Below are positions 22,096 to 30,220 of a stretch of 33,324 bases of DNA, piece by piece. The translations under genes were made by a program, and so were the position numbers. This DNA is from CAYMNU01 sp964391885 (GTDB lineage Archaea > Altiarchaeota > Altiarchaeia > JAFGQM01), in assembly GCA_964391885.1 (NCBI GenBank), contig CAYMNU010000076.1, forward strand, positions 1 through 33,324. The letters are read 5' to 3'. Below the pieces are notes generated by a model, which ran no database searches, was not told the origin of the DNA, and saw nothing but the letters and a program-made list of their open reading frames with translations. Positions within the stretch are counted from its first letter, which is position 1, and every line of letters starts with the position of its first letter.

Positions 22096-22416
22096 CTAGA
22101 ACTCCTTAATCTTTGCCTGTATCTTCCCGGAATTTTGTATTTCGCCTCTCAGCCAGCCCATGATGTTCTCAACAAGAACCCCCACCTGCTCCTCACTTGG
22201 TGATTTTCCGCAGGAGATCCCAAAGTTCCTTTCAAGGTTTTTCGGGTTGTTTGCCCCGATTGCACCCATGGCTTTGAATACCGGGTGGCCTTTGTCAGGT
22301 ATGGGCTCGCAGCTGATAAGTTTTGTCCTTACAAAGTGATACGCGGATTCCTTAATCTTCTCGATACCCGTGGACTCCACGAATTCTATGTCTCCCTGCG
22401 TAAGGTGAACTGCCAT
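22096..22416 (-). CDS. DUF4186-like small protein
   Basis: 106 residues. The order of motifs fits the DUF4186 family: an N-terminal YxxxxG..-like segment (FVESTGIEKIKESAYHFV), then IPDKGHPVFKAMGA, then LERNFGIS, and a C-terminal VLVENIMGWL helix. In typical members the middle carries a CCRGCL cysteine group; here it is replaced by NNPKNLE, so any metal site is lost or altered. The function of the family is unknown. A TATA-like box overlaps the stop codon of the gene upstream (about 22437-22450) and lies 27 bases before this ATG, so this gene and flpA may also be transcribed from an internal promoter. Confidence 0.65.
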   Translation of the reverse strand: MAVHLTQGDIEFVESTGIEKIKESAYHFVRTKLISCEPIPDKGHPVFKAMGAIGANNPKNLERNFGISCGKSPSEEQVGVLVENIMGWLRGEIQNSGKIQAKIKEF

Positions 22417-22436
22417 AGTTATTCTAAAGGCGGGAT

Positions 22437-22450
22437 GGTTAAAAAGCTTA
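22437..22450 (-). promoter_or_regulatory. Internal TATA-like box before the DUF4186-flpA pair
   Basis: TAAGCTTTTTAACC on the minus strand, centred about 27 bases before ATG 22416 and overlapping the stop codon of the HExxH gene. The spacing fits a leaderless internal promoter inside the smc cluster. Confidence 0.45.
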
Positions 22451-23335
22451 ACGGTGCCTTCTCGGGGCTTGCCTTCTCATACCTCTCGCTTCTCTAAGCC
22501 TTGCCATATGCTCACGAGCCTTCGCAGGATGGATGGCCGTCTCTATCCTGCCCACTTTATTCAGCAGCTCCATAGAGCTGTATTCTATACCTCTGGAAAG
22601 ACGCTCAAGCCTGCCCGGCTGCCTGGGCTTCTCTGCACGCACACGCCCACCCATTTTGACCTTTAAGTATTCCCTCACAGTGAAAGGCCTGAATGCTGTA
22701 AGGCGCTCGAGGTCTTTTGGTGTGGCATGCCTGCCCTCAGCGATACGGGCTACAGATTCAGCTGCCATTGCGTCCGCGCCAGCTTCATGTGCAGTGTGCG
22801 CCAGGTAGTTAGACCAGAACAGCGGGTTGTCCCTCACCAGCTTTTTCGCTTTTTCGCTTGCTTCGATCCCCCTAAACCTGCCACCCTTCTCCAAAAAACT
22901 CGAGAGTTGTGCTTCAACCTCATGCGGTTTTTCCCTGAAATACCGCGTCATACGAGCCTCATAATTTATGGCCTTGAAGTAATCATGCGCAAATTCGTGT
23001 GCTACTGTGTGCAAGGCCTGCTCCGCAACTTCGCGCTCAGCCTTGCTTTTAGCTGAGAGCTTCCTAAGGCGCTCAAGAGTGGTTTTAGGGACATATATGT
23101 CTACAGGACCCACATATGTCGATCCGCGAGGTCCGACTACCACATGATTGACATTCTGGCCTTCAACTTTCCACCCCGGCCTTGAGCTTATTTCGTCAAC
23201 CGAGCGTATGCGTGTATTTCTGACCATGCGCTGAAACATCTTTCTTTCCCAGCGGTCGCCTATCTGCTCGCCTAGGCTGTCTACCAGCGCGTTATACAGA
23301 ATCTTCCTCTGTCCTCTCTTTTTCAGGCTCAGCAT
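22448..23335 (-). CDS. Predicted zinc metallopeptidase-like protein (HExxH)
   Basis: 295 residues from ATG 23335, which overlaps the scpB end by 44 bases; the frame is open further upstream but deeper inside scpB. The gluzincin-type motif HTVAHEFAHDYFKA carries HEFAH at residues 113-117. A possible third ligand lies in HEVEAQL, about 25 residues later. A second His-rich helix (NYLAHTAHEAGADAMAAES) may support the site. No signal peptide or membrane helix is visible, so it acts in the cytoplasm. The N- and C-terminal regions are strongly basic (ending MRRQAPRRHR), which would suit nucleic-acid or chromatin contact. I do not recognise a named family. Its position directly after smc-scpA-scpB, with overlapping frames, suggests co-expression with the condensin-like complex. 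Confidence 0.72.
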   Translation of the reverse strand: MLSLKKRGQRKILYNALVDSLGEQIGDRWERKMFQRMVRNTRIRSVDEISSRPGWKVEGQNVNHVVVGPRGSTYVGPVDIYVPKTTLERLRKLSAKSKAEREVAEQALHTVAHEFAHDYFKAINYEARMTRYFREKPHEVEAQLSSFLEKGGRFRGIEASEKAKKLVRDNPLFWSNYLAHTAHEAGADAMAAESVARIAEGRHATPKDLERLTAFRPFTVREYLKVKMGGRVRAEKPRQPGRLERLSRGIEYSSMELLNKVGRIETAIHPAKAREHMARLREARGMRRQAPRRHR

Positions 23336-23951
23336 CTTTAAATTCCGACTCTGAAGCTTTTGCACACTCTTGCATACTTTCGATTGCGCCTTTAATCTCT
23401 TCTTCCACATCCTCCAACTCGGCGTCGCGTATTACCTCATCCAATTTTTTTTGTGCTTCTTCTAGTGCCTTGCTGCCGAGATCAGGTTTAAACTGGCCCT
23501 CCAGTCCAAAGTATTTATTGAAGCGCCCTGTCGTACTTATGAGTTTAGTCCTTCCCTTCTTTTTGATGCTTATAAATTCCTTCTTGCGAAGTTCCCTGAT
23601 GTACTCATAGGCACGGTTGCCGATGACTCTCACTACACCGCTTTGGTATATGGGCTGTTTGTAGGCTATAAGCGCCAGCGTTTTTATGAGTGCAGGGCTC
23701 AACTCCGGCTCGGGAGCGAGATAATAGACCTTGTCGCGAACATCCGGGTTTATTTCCAGCCTGTACCTTCCACCCGTCTCAGACATAACGATGCCCCCCT
23801 CACGAGCACCATACTCTTGCCTAAGCTCATGCAGGGCTTCCCTGACTGCAGCTATCGAAGCATTACCGCTAATCCTGGCCAAATCCTCGACGCTCTGCCA
23901 GCGCCCCGACATGAAAAGGGCGGCCTCTATGGTTTTCTTAGTTGTGTCCAT
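23292..23951 (-). CDS. scpB: Segregation and condensation protein B
   Basis: 219 residues, ATG at 23951 directly abutting the scpA stop. Two winged-helix domains are visible: TIEAALFMSGRWQSVEDLARISG at the start and SPALIKTLALIAYKQPIYQSGVVRVIGNRAYEYIREL (about 85-120), the most conserved part of the family. The C-terminal 60 residues are an acidic, probably disordered tail (EEAQKKLDEVIRDAEL...). ScpB dimerises and binds ScpA, which bridges the heads of the SMC dimer. Many archaea lack a clear ScpB, so a complete smc-scpA-scpB set in this order is informative. Confidence 0.93.
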   Translation of the reverse strand: MDTTKKTIEAALFMSGRWQSVEDLARISGNASIAAVREALHELRQEYGAREGGIVMSETGGRYRLEINPDVRDKVYYLAPEPELSPALIKTLALIAYKQPIYQSGVVRVIGNRAYEYIRELRKKEFISIKKKGRTKLISTTGRFNKYFGLEGQFKPDLGSKALEEAQKKLDEVIRDAELEDVEEEIKGAIESMQECAKASESEFKDAEPEKERTEEDSV

Positions 23952-24653
23952 CTATTTCGGTGAAAGGTATATGTCTCCGAAGAGGAGCTTTTGTTCCATA
24001 TTTATCTTGTCCTTGTTTGCAAGGTGCAGCACCGGCATTAGGTATGCGACTACGCTTTCTTTTCTCCAATCAGAGACTAGCGCCTTGAATGTAGTCTTCT
24101 CGCCCTTGGAGAGCTTTTTTATGTCGCGATACACTTCCCTCATTATCCTCTCCATGTTCTTTTTGGAGACCTGGACATCCATCCTATTCTCTTTCTCGCT
24201 TTTCCAGGCTACCTCCTTTTTCTCTACCTGCGCCACTACACGCTTGAGGAATACTATAAGCTCCGGCAAGGTTACCTTCCTTTTAGGAATTCTCCTTACA
24301 AGGAGGCCCTGCTCATCTATTGTTGACGGCGGCAAGGGCTCGCCCGTTATCTCGTCCATATCGGCCGTCATGTCTTCACTTTCCTCCGCGTCGCCTCCGG
24401 AAAGGTTTTCCTCAAATATGAAGGTCTGGCCGGATACTATATCGCTCTTGAGCTTCAGAAGAACAGAGCCAACTAGTATTATCGTGCCCGGGACCTCAAA
24501 GTTCACCATCCGTATCTCCCTTATTTTCTCAAGGTAAGAATCGGTCAGGCTGCCCACGTCGATATCCCAGGGATTGAATCCCTCTCCGCCGACTATGTCG
24601 TAGATTATCCTCTTCCAGTAGGTTCCGCTCTCCGCGTATTGGAGTATATCCAT
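23952..24653 (-). CDS. scpA: Segregation and condensation protein A (kleisin)
   Basis: 233 residues, ATG at 24653, 28 bp after smc. The N-terminal kleisin region contains FNPWDIDVGSLTDSYLEKI, the conserved PWDIDI motif that contacts the SMC neck. A flexible acidic middle follows (about 90-110), and the C-terminal winged helix (KTTFKALVSDW ... VAYLMPVLHLANKDKI) binds the SMC head. The kleisin closes the SMC ring and recruits ScpB. The scpB gene starts with no gap, so the two subunits are very likely made in fixed proportion. Confidence 0.93.
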   Translation of the reverse strand: MDILQYAESGTYWKRIIYDIVGGEGFNPWDIDVGSLTDSYLEKIREIRMVNFEVPGTIILVGSVLLKLKSDIVSGQTFIFEENLSGGDAEESEDMTADMDEITGEPLPPSTIDEQGLLVRRIPKRKVTLPELIVFLKRVVAQVEKKEVAWKSEKENRMDVQVSKKNMERIMREVYRDIKKLSKGEKTTFKALVSDWRKESVVAYLMPVLHLANKDKINMEQKLLFGDIYLSPK

Positions 24654-24681
24654 TAGGTATTCCCTTCTTATTCTCAGGCTC

Positions 24682-27600
24682 CTAAGCCTCTATGGTCTGC
24701 ATGTCCACACCGATTATCTTTGAGATCCCATCCTGCATATGCACCCCTATTACAGAGTCCATATGCTTAACAGTCTCGGGATTGTGGCTTATGAGTATGA
24801 ACTGCGAATGCCTCCTGTTCTTCAGGAACTGCACAAGCCTTAATACATTCTCCTGGTCCAGGGCTGCATCCACTTCATCCAGGATATAGAAGGGGCTAGG
24901 GGTGACGCTTTGAGTGGCCATCAAAAATGCAATGGCCGTAAGTGTTTTTTCCCCTCCTGACAGCGCGTCGATGCTTATGCCTTCTTTTCCTTTGGGTTGT
25001 ATCTGGAGTATCAGGCCCGAGTTAAACGGATCGCTCTCGTTCTCTAGCCTTAATTGGCCGTTTGTGCCCGGATAAAGCTGGGGTATTATCTGCTCAAAGT
25101 TCTCTTTCACCCTGTAGAAAGAGTCGAAAAAGACAGCCTTCTTCTTCTCCTCTATCGCTTCAATCAAATCATATATCTTTTCCTTTTCTATATAGAGCCT
25201 CTCATTTTTCTCCTTGATGTCGTCGTATTGCCTCAGCAGCTCTTCATACATATCTGCAGCCCTTAAATTGACCCCGTCTATTGCACCCAGCTCCCTTTCC
25301 AGCTCGTTGATACGCCGCTTGAGGGATAGCAGGTTTGCGCCTTCCAAGTCCTTTTTGGACGGAGGCTCGACGCCTTCCATAGATGCCTTCAAATCCTCCA
25401 ACTTTGCGTCTACCTTGGCTTTCCTGACCTCCAGCTCGTTGCCCTCTGTCCTGAGCCTGTCCACTATTGCCTCCAAGCCCCCCTTTTTCTCGCCCAGCTC
25501 TTTCAGAAATTGGTTGAGCCTTTCCTGCTCTTGGAAAAGTTTCTGCGACTCTGCAGTGACCAGGGAATGCTTCTTCTCCAGCTCTTGTAGTGCTTTGCCG
25601 CCATCGCTTATCTGGTCTATGCTAACCTGAACCTTATTTTTAAAGTTTGAGATGGACTCATCCGCTTCCTTGTTCTGCGCATCTATGCTTCTGGCCTCAG
25701 AGAGGAGGCTCTCTATCTCGCTCCTGACGGCACCCTGCCTGTTCTGAAGCTCATAGCGCATTTCCCTTAGCTCGCGTATCTCGCCGTCAATGCCCTTCAG
25801 CGCTTCCTGCATCTCGTTGAAGGCTCCGATGTCCATCTTCCCCTCGACCTTTGCAAGCGCCCTGCCCTTTTCGTCTACTGCCTTTGCAAGCAGGTCCTTT
25901 TTCGCCCCCAGCTCCTTCTGCCGCTCCCGAAGGCCCGAAAGCTCTTTCTCAGCCTCCAATATAGCCGCACGGATCGATTCTGTTTTCTCCCTGAGGTTGG
26001 ATTTCCTCTCGCGCATAACATCTATGTTTATCTTTTCTTTGCCCTCTAGCTGCTTCTCAAGCCTGGCTTCGCCGTCCTTCAAACTTGCTATCTCTTTCTT
26101 AATCGACTCCAGCTTTTTCTTCTTCTCTTCTGTGGAAGAAAAAGAAACCGCGGCTTTCTGGTAGAAGCCTCCGCTCATGGCTCCCCCCTTCTCCATAAGG
26201 TCGCCCTCAAGCGTCACCATCTTGAATTTGCCTATGCCCACCCTCCTTGCGGTCTCTATGTCCCGGACTACAAGAGTCCCTCCGAATATGAAATCGAACG
26301 CCTTTTGATACTTCTTGTCACACTTTATCAGATCCTTTGCATAGCCCAGCACGTCCTCCTCCTTTATCGGCTTGAGCTCCGGCCCGCTTATCTTATTGAG
26401 CGGCAGGAAGGTCGCCCTGCCTATTTTCTCTTTCCTTAATCCCTCTATGTAGAACTGTGCGGCTTTGTCATCTTCGACCACGAAACAGCCCGACTTCTTC
26501 CCTGCGGCGACGTCGAGGGCAATCCTGTATTTATCAGGCGCGCTGCCCAGGTCCTTGACCTGGCCTATCAGGCCTTTATCTTTTCTGGCTGCGATGAACT
26601 TTAGAGACTCGCTCTCGCCCATCTTTTGCTCCATCCTCTCGATGGTCCGTATCTCGCTCTCAGTCCTCGCGAATTCCTGAAAGAGCTCTGAGAGCCTGTT
26701 TTTGGTAACTTCTAGCTCTTTTGAGAGCTTGTCTGTCTTCTCTGCCTCCGCGCCGAGCCTGGCAAGCTCCTTTTCTTTCTCAGCCATCCCCTTCTCTAAC
26801 TGCTCAAGAGTGCTTTTTTTGAGGCCGAGGGAAGACTTCACTTCGCCCTCTTTTCTGGTTGTAGATTCCAGCTCGCTCTCTGCAAGCATGAGTGCCTTTT
26901 TTTCTTCAAACAGCTTCTCTGAAAGGTTTTTCCTCTCGCTGTCAAGCGCCATGAGCTCTGAGTCGTCAAAGTCCTTTGCACGCTCTTCTCTCTCCTTCTC
27001 TTTGGCAAGAAGGGATTTCCCGAGTTTGTCTATTTCTAAAGCAAGCCCTTTGAGTGCGTCTTCCTTGGCTTTCGCTTCATCGCGAAGCCTTTTCTGGGCT
27101 TCTGTATTCTCTCTTTTCTTGGCATCGAGCCTGTCTATCTCGCCTCTCAAGAATTGTATCTCCTCCTGCCTTTTCTCGATGCCCGATTTGAGGGCGCCCA
27201 TCTCGCCCTTTATCTGCCCGCTCTCACCTCCCGAAGATTCTACTATGTCTTTGGTTATCCTGTCAAGGCTTTGCTCGATGCCGTCTATCTCCTCATCGAT
27301 TCTGGCAAGCTCCGTTATCCTGATCTCCTTTTCTTTGCCAAGAGCATCCATTCTCTTCTCTATTTCTCCCCCCTCATCATCGAGCTGATAGAGGCTTGAG
27401 TAATAATAGACGCTCCTGCTCTTTTTTAGCTCTTCCTGCATTCCCTGGTACTTCATCGCCATTTCCCTGTCTCTGCCGATTTCTTCCAAATATCCTTTTT
27501 TCTCGGATAGTATCAGGTTGGTATCGGATATCCTTCTCTCGACGACGCCCAATTCTTCTAGCGACTTCTTCTTCTTCTCCTCATAGCCCGATATTCCGGA

Positions 27601-28059
27601 TATCTGGTCGAGGATTTCCCTTCTCTCTTTGGGCTTGACCTCGATGAAGCGCATCACATCGTTTTGCATGACTATGTTGTAGCCGTCCTTGGGTATGGAA
27701 TGCTTCCCCAGCTTATCATGTAGACCGTCTCTCCTCACTGTCTTGGCATCAAGGCGGTAGACGCTCTTGCCGCTGCGGTCCACCTTGCGGTCCACCTCAA
27801 AGCCGGTTTCACCGTCATGAAAGCTCAAACTGACTTTTGCATGTGGCGGCTTGGCTTTGCCGGAGTGTATGAGCTCCTGGGCATTGGCAGCCCGCAGGTT
27901 CCGGCTGGGGTAGCCCAGGCCAAAGCAGATTGCGTCGATTACGTTGCTCTTACCAGATCCGTTTGGGCCTACGATAGCGCTTATGCCTTCAGGAAACTCT
28001 AACAGCGTCTTCCTTCCGAATGACTTGAATCCCAGGATCTCCACCCGCCTTAGCTTCAT
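24682..28059 (-). CDS. smc: Chromosome segregation ATPase SMC
   Basis: 1125 residues, ATG at 28059; a TATA-like ACTATTAAG lies about 29 bases upstream. Walker A is GPNGSGKSN (31-39). Residues about 170-480 and 650-960 are long coiled coils, broken by the hinge domain (about 480-640, including GLIGQVKDLG, TFLPLN and GGAMSGGFYQK). The C-terminal head has the signature LSGGEKTLTAIAFL (from 1033) and Walker B FYILDEVDAALD (1057-1068). Length and order are those of canonical prokaryotic SMC rather than Rad50, which has a zinc hook in place of this hinge. It condenses and resolves sister chromosomes together with ScpA and ScpB, encoded next. It leads a probable six-gene minus-strand cluster ending at flpA. 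Confidence 0.97.
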   Translation of the reverse strand: MKLRRVEILGFKSFGRKTLLEFPEGISAIVGPNGSGKSNVIDAICFGLGYPSRNLRAANAQELIHSGKAKPPHAKVSLSFHDGETGFEVDRKVDRSGKSVYRLDAKTVRRDGLHDKLGKHSIPKDGYNIVMQNDVMRFIEVKPKERREILDQISGISGYEEKKKKSLEELGVVERRISDTNLILSEKKGYLEEIGRDREMAMKYQGMQEELKKSRSVYYYSSLYQLDDEGGEIEKRMDALGKEKEIRITELARIDEEIDGIEQSLDRITKDIVESSGGESGQIKGEMGALKSGIEKRQEEIQFLRGEIDRLDAKKRENTEAQKRLRDEAKAKEDALKGLALEIDKLGKSLLAKEKEREERAKDFDDSELMALDSERKNLSEKLFEEKKALMLAESELESTTRKEGEVKSSLGLKKSTLEQLEKGMAEKEKELARLGAEAEKTDKLSKELEVTKNRLSELFQEFARTESEIRTIERMEQKMGESESLKFIAARKDKGLIGQVKDLGSAPDKYRIALDVAAGKKSGCFVVEDDKAAQFYIEGLRKEKIGRATFLPLNKISGPELKPIKEEDVLGYAKDLIKCDKKYQKAFDFIFGGTLVVRDIETARRVGIGKFKMVTLEGDLMEKGGAMSGGFYQKAAVSFSSTEEKKKKLESIKKEIASLKDGEARLEKQLEGKEKINIDVMRERKSNLREKTESIRAAILEAEKELSGLRERQKELGAKKDLLAKAVDEKGRALAKVEGKMDIGAFNEMQEALKGIDGEIRELREMRYELQNRQGAVRSEIESLLSEARSIDAQNKEADESISNFKNKVQVSIDQISDGGKALQELEKKHSLVTAESQKLFQEQERLNQFLKELGEKKGGLEAIVDRLRTEGNELEVRKAKVDAKLEDLKASMEGVEPPSKKDLEGANLLSLKRRINELERELGAIDGVNLRAADMYEELLRQYDDIKEKNERLYIEKEKIYDLIEAIEEKKKAVFFDSFYRVKENFEQIIPQLYPGTNGQLRLENESDPFNSGLILQIQPKGKEGISIDALSGGEKTLTAIAFLMATQSVTPSPFYILDEVDAALDQENVLRLVQFLKNRRHSQFILISHNPETVKHMDSVIGVHMQDGISKIIGVDMQTIEA

Positions 28060-28137
28060 GATGCATGGACCTGTGCATTGGGCCTTAATAGTAATGGAAG
28101 AGCGAATAAAAATATACTCTCCTACAAATATCCAAAA

Positions 28138-29124
28138 ATGCTTTTAAGCACGCGGCGTCAAACAAAAACCATGGAGTTCGACGGCGCCCTTGAAGGCCTC
28201 CAGGACCGGATAAATGATGAAATAGAATCTTACTTCAAGGAGAGGATAGCCGAGGCCGGAAGCTATCATAGCTATATGGGGCACATATACTCCAAGCTCC
28301 GCAGCTATGTGCTTCGCCCAGGCAAGAGGCTGATGTCCCTTAGTTGCCTGCTCACCTATCTAGGCTATTCTTCCCGTACCAATAAGCGAATCCTGCGCGC
28401 CTGCGTTGCAATAGAGCTCTATAGGCACGGTATCCTCATACACGACGACATAGTTGACGGTGACGAGACCCGCAGGGGGGGACCTGCATTCCACAAAGAG
28501 TTTGACGAAGAGACCGCACTCTTTGCAGGCAATATTCTGATTTCCCTGGCGTTCAAGTTGCTCATAGACCTCGAGCCTGCCTCTGCAGCATCGCTTGCCA
28601 GGGACTACCAGCATGTCAACGAGTCGCAGATACTTGATTTTGATTTCGAGGGAAGGATCCCTACTCCCGACGAATGGATGATAATGGCTTCAAAAAGGGC
28701 GCCCAGTGTATTCAGAGTCACCATGCTCACAGGCGCCCTGCTTGCAGGCGCTGAAAAAACCGAGCTGAAAAGATTGGATAAGGCCGCCTTCCACATAGGC
28801 ATGGCTTTTGACATACAGGATGATTTGATAGGCTTATTCAACCAGGAGAACAATGACATATCCCGAAAGAAGAAGCCTCTGCACATATGTTATGCACACG
28901 CCATGGACAAGGGGTTTTCCAAGATCTATTCCTGCGGGAATGCAAGGGACGTCGCGAAGAGTGTGAAGTCCTGCGGGGCATTCGACGCAGCAAAGAAAGA
29001 TATGAATTCACATGCCCGGAAGGCTGCAAAAATAATAGAAGCGACCCGGATGTCTGATAGATCCAAGGGGTTCTACAAAGATTTTATCAAGTATATAACA
29101 AACTCCATGGATTGGTATTCCTAA
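28138..29124 (+). CDS. Polyprenyl diphosphate synthase family protein, divergent
   Basis: 328 residues if started at ATG 28138, which lies 27 bases after the TATA-like ATAAAAATATA (28106-28116). ATG 28171 (317 residues) is an alternative with a weaker box, CTTTTAAG. The all-helical trans-prenyltransferase fold is shown by RPGKRLMS, the first aspartate motif DDIVD in LIHDDIVDGDETRRGG, and FDIQDDLIGLF. In the second motif the third aspartate of DDxxD is replaced by glycine. The residue five places before the first motif is glycine, where C20-forming archaeal enzymes have phenylalanine, so a longer chain product is possible. It differs clearly from the second synthase at 30221. It may make a long prenyl chain for quinone or lipid carriers, or be a non-catalytic partner. 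Confidence 0.85.
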   Translation: MLLSTRRQTKTMEFDGALEGLQDRINDEIESYFKERIAEAGSYHSYMGHIYSKLRSYVLRPGKRLMSLSCLLTYLGYSSRTNKRILRACVAIELYRHGILIHDDIVDGDETRRGGPAFHKEFDEETALFAGNILISLAFKLLIDLEPASAASLARDYQHVNESQILDFDFEGRIPTPDEWMIMASKRAPSVFRVTMLTGALLAGAEKTELKRLDKAAFHIGMAFDIQDDLIGLFNQENNDISRKKKPLHICYAHAMDKGFSKIYSCGNARDVAKSVKSCGAFDAAKKDMNSHARKAAKIIEATRMSDRSKGFYKDFIKYITNSMDWYS

Positions 29125-29171
29125 GGCGGCATACCTACGGCAAGACTCGCATAAACTATCGCTTTTTCGGA

Positions 29172-30188
29172 TTATGACTTAAGGCTTTCTGCTCTTTGCT
29201 CGCTCTCTTCCCTGAGCCGCTCCCCGACGGGTTCGCCTTTGTAGAAGTCCACTTTCGCAGCGATTGAAATCTTGCTTGCCAGAGTTCGGGCTATCCTGCC
29301 CTTATTGGTCTTGGCGGCCTGGCTGACTAGCGGATGCACATAAAGCACGCCATACTTCGGCGGCTTTTTGTGTGTTTTTAGGAAGCGGAACATGGCCTTG
29401 TTGGCGCCCAGGACTTGTATTGTGGATGCTGGCAGCTTTGCCAGCCTCTCCAAAGAGCCTGCGCTCTCGAGAAGCAGTGCGCCCACATAAGGCGTCGCCA
29501 CAGCAGAAAGATTGGGGGCTATGTCCATCATTCCACCCTCAATATATGACCTGAGAGAGGCCTCTTGTTTTGAAGAATCCAGGATTGACCTGGCATAAGC
29601 CTGTATTGCAGCCACGTCTTCACCGCCGACGGGCGAGCCCATGGACCCCTTTGCTACAGGGGGTATTAGTTTTGCGTATCGTTTATCATCGAGTATTCCG
29701 GACAAGGCAGCCTCCGACATCTCTTCCCTTGGGCCGGCTTTGCTTACTACCTTAGCATAATCCATGTTCTCTTTCAGCAGTTCGTTGAGCTCTGGGAAAT
29801 GTATCGAGTACCATTCCCTGAGTGTCTCGCAGCGGGTGTTTAATTCGTTTTCCATAGCCCTCTGCGCACGCACCCCGTTGACAATTAGCTTGTCCCTGCC
29901 GAATCCCCTGCTCACGCCCAGCTTGGCCTTTTCCTCGTTTATCTTAGAAAGCAATGCAGGGAACTCGCTTTTCTTGCAGAAGCCCAGCTCTTCGGCGATG
30001 GCTGCCATCGGCAGGCGCCGGTTTTCCTTTTCGGCAGCCGGGTACTTTTTTCTCATAGCCGCTTCTTCGTGGCACTCTCCTGAAAGCTTTTCTGCTATGG
30101 CCTTTGGGTCTTTTGGGAATAAGGCCTTATCGATTATCTTGTCGCCCTCCATGGCAAGTATGCCGATAGGTGTCTTGTATATCTCCAT
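29172..30188 (-). CDS. nop5: C/D-box RNP scaffold protein Nop5 (NOP56/58 homologue)
   Basis: 338 residues from ATG 30188; the open frame upstream runs into the prenyl synthase gene. The N-terminal domain (1-110) binds fibrillarin, the middle is a coiled coil, and the C-terminal NOP domain contains LPASTIQVLGANKAMFRFL, then KPPKYGVLYVHPLVSQAA and RGK-like KTNKGRIARTLASKISIAAKVDFYKGE. It ends in a short charged tail instead of a long Lys-rich one. It scaffolds C/D-box guide RNPs, joining L7Ae-bound RNA to fibrillarin, which lies separately at 21448. It is 32 bp downstream of the GGPP synthase gene. Confidence 0.94.
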   Translation of the reverse strand: MEIYKTPIGILAMEGDKIIDKALFPKDPKAIAEKLSGECHEEAAMRKKYPAAEKENRRLPMAAIAEELGFCKKSEFPALLSKINEEKAKLGVSRGFGRDKLIVNGVRAQRAMENELNTRCETLREWYSIHFPELNELLKENMDYAKVVSKAGPREEMSEAALSGILDDKRYAKLIPPVAKGSMGSPVGGEDVAAIQAYARSILDSSKQEASLRSYIEGGMMDIAPNLSAVATPYVGALLLESAGSLERLAKLPASTIQVLGANKAMFRFLKTHKKPPKYGVLYVHPLVSQAAKTNKGRIARTLASKISIAAKVDFYKGEPVGERLREESEQRAESLKS

Positions 30189-30220
30189 CGTCTTAATTTG
30201 GGCTTTCTGGCAGAAAAAGC

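Noticed and set aside
26702..27388. Long serine-rich open frame on the plus strand opposite smc
   Set aside because: It is the antisense shadow of a Glu/Lys/Leu-rich coiled coil; SMC has full motif support on the other strand.
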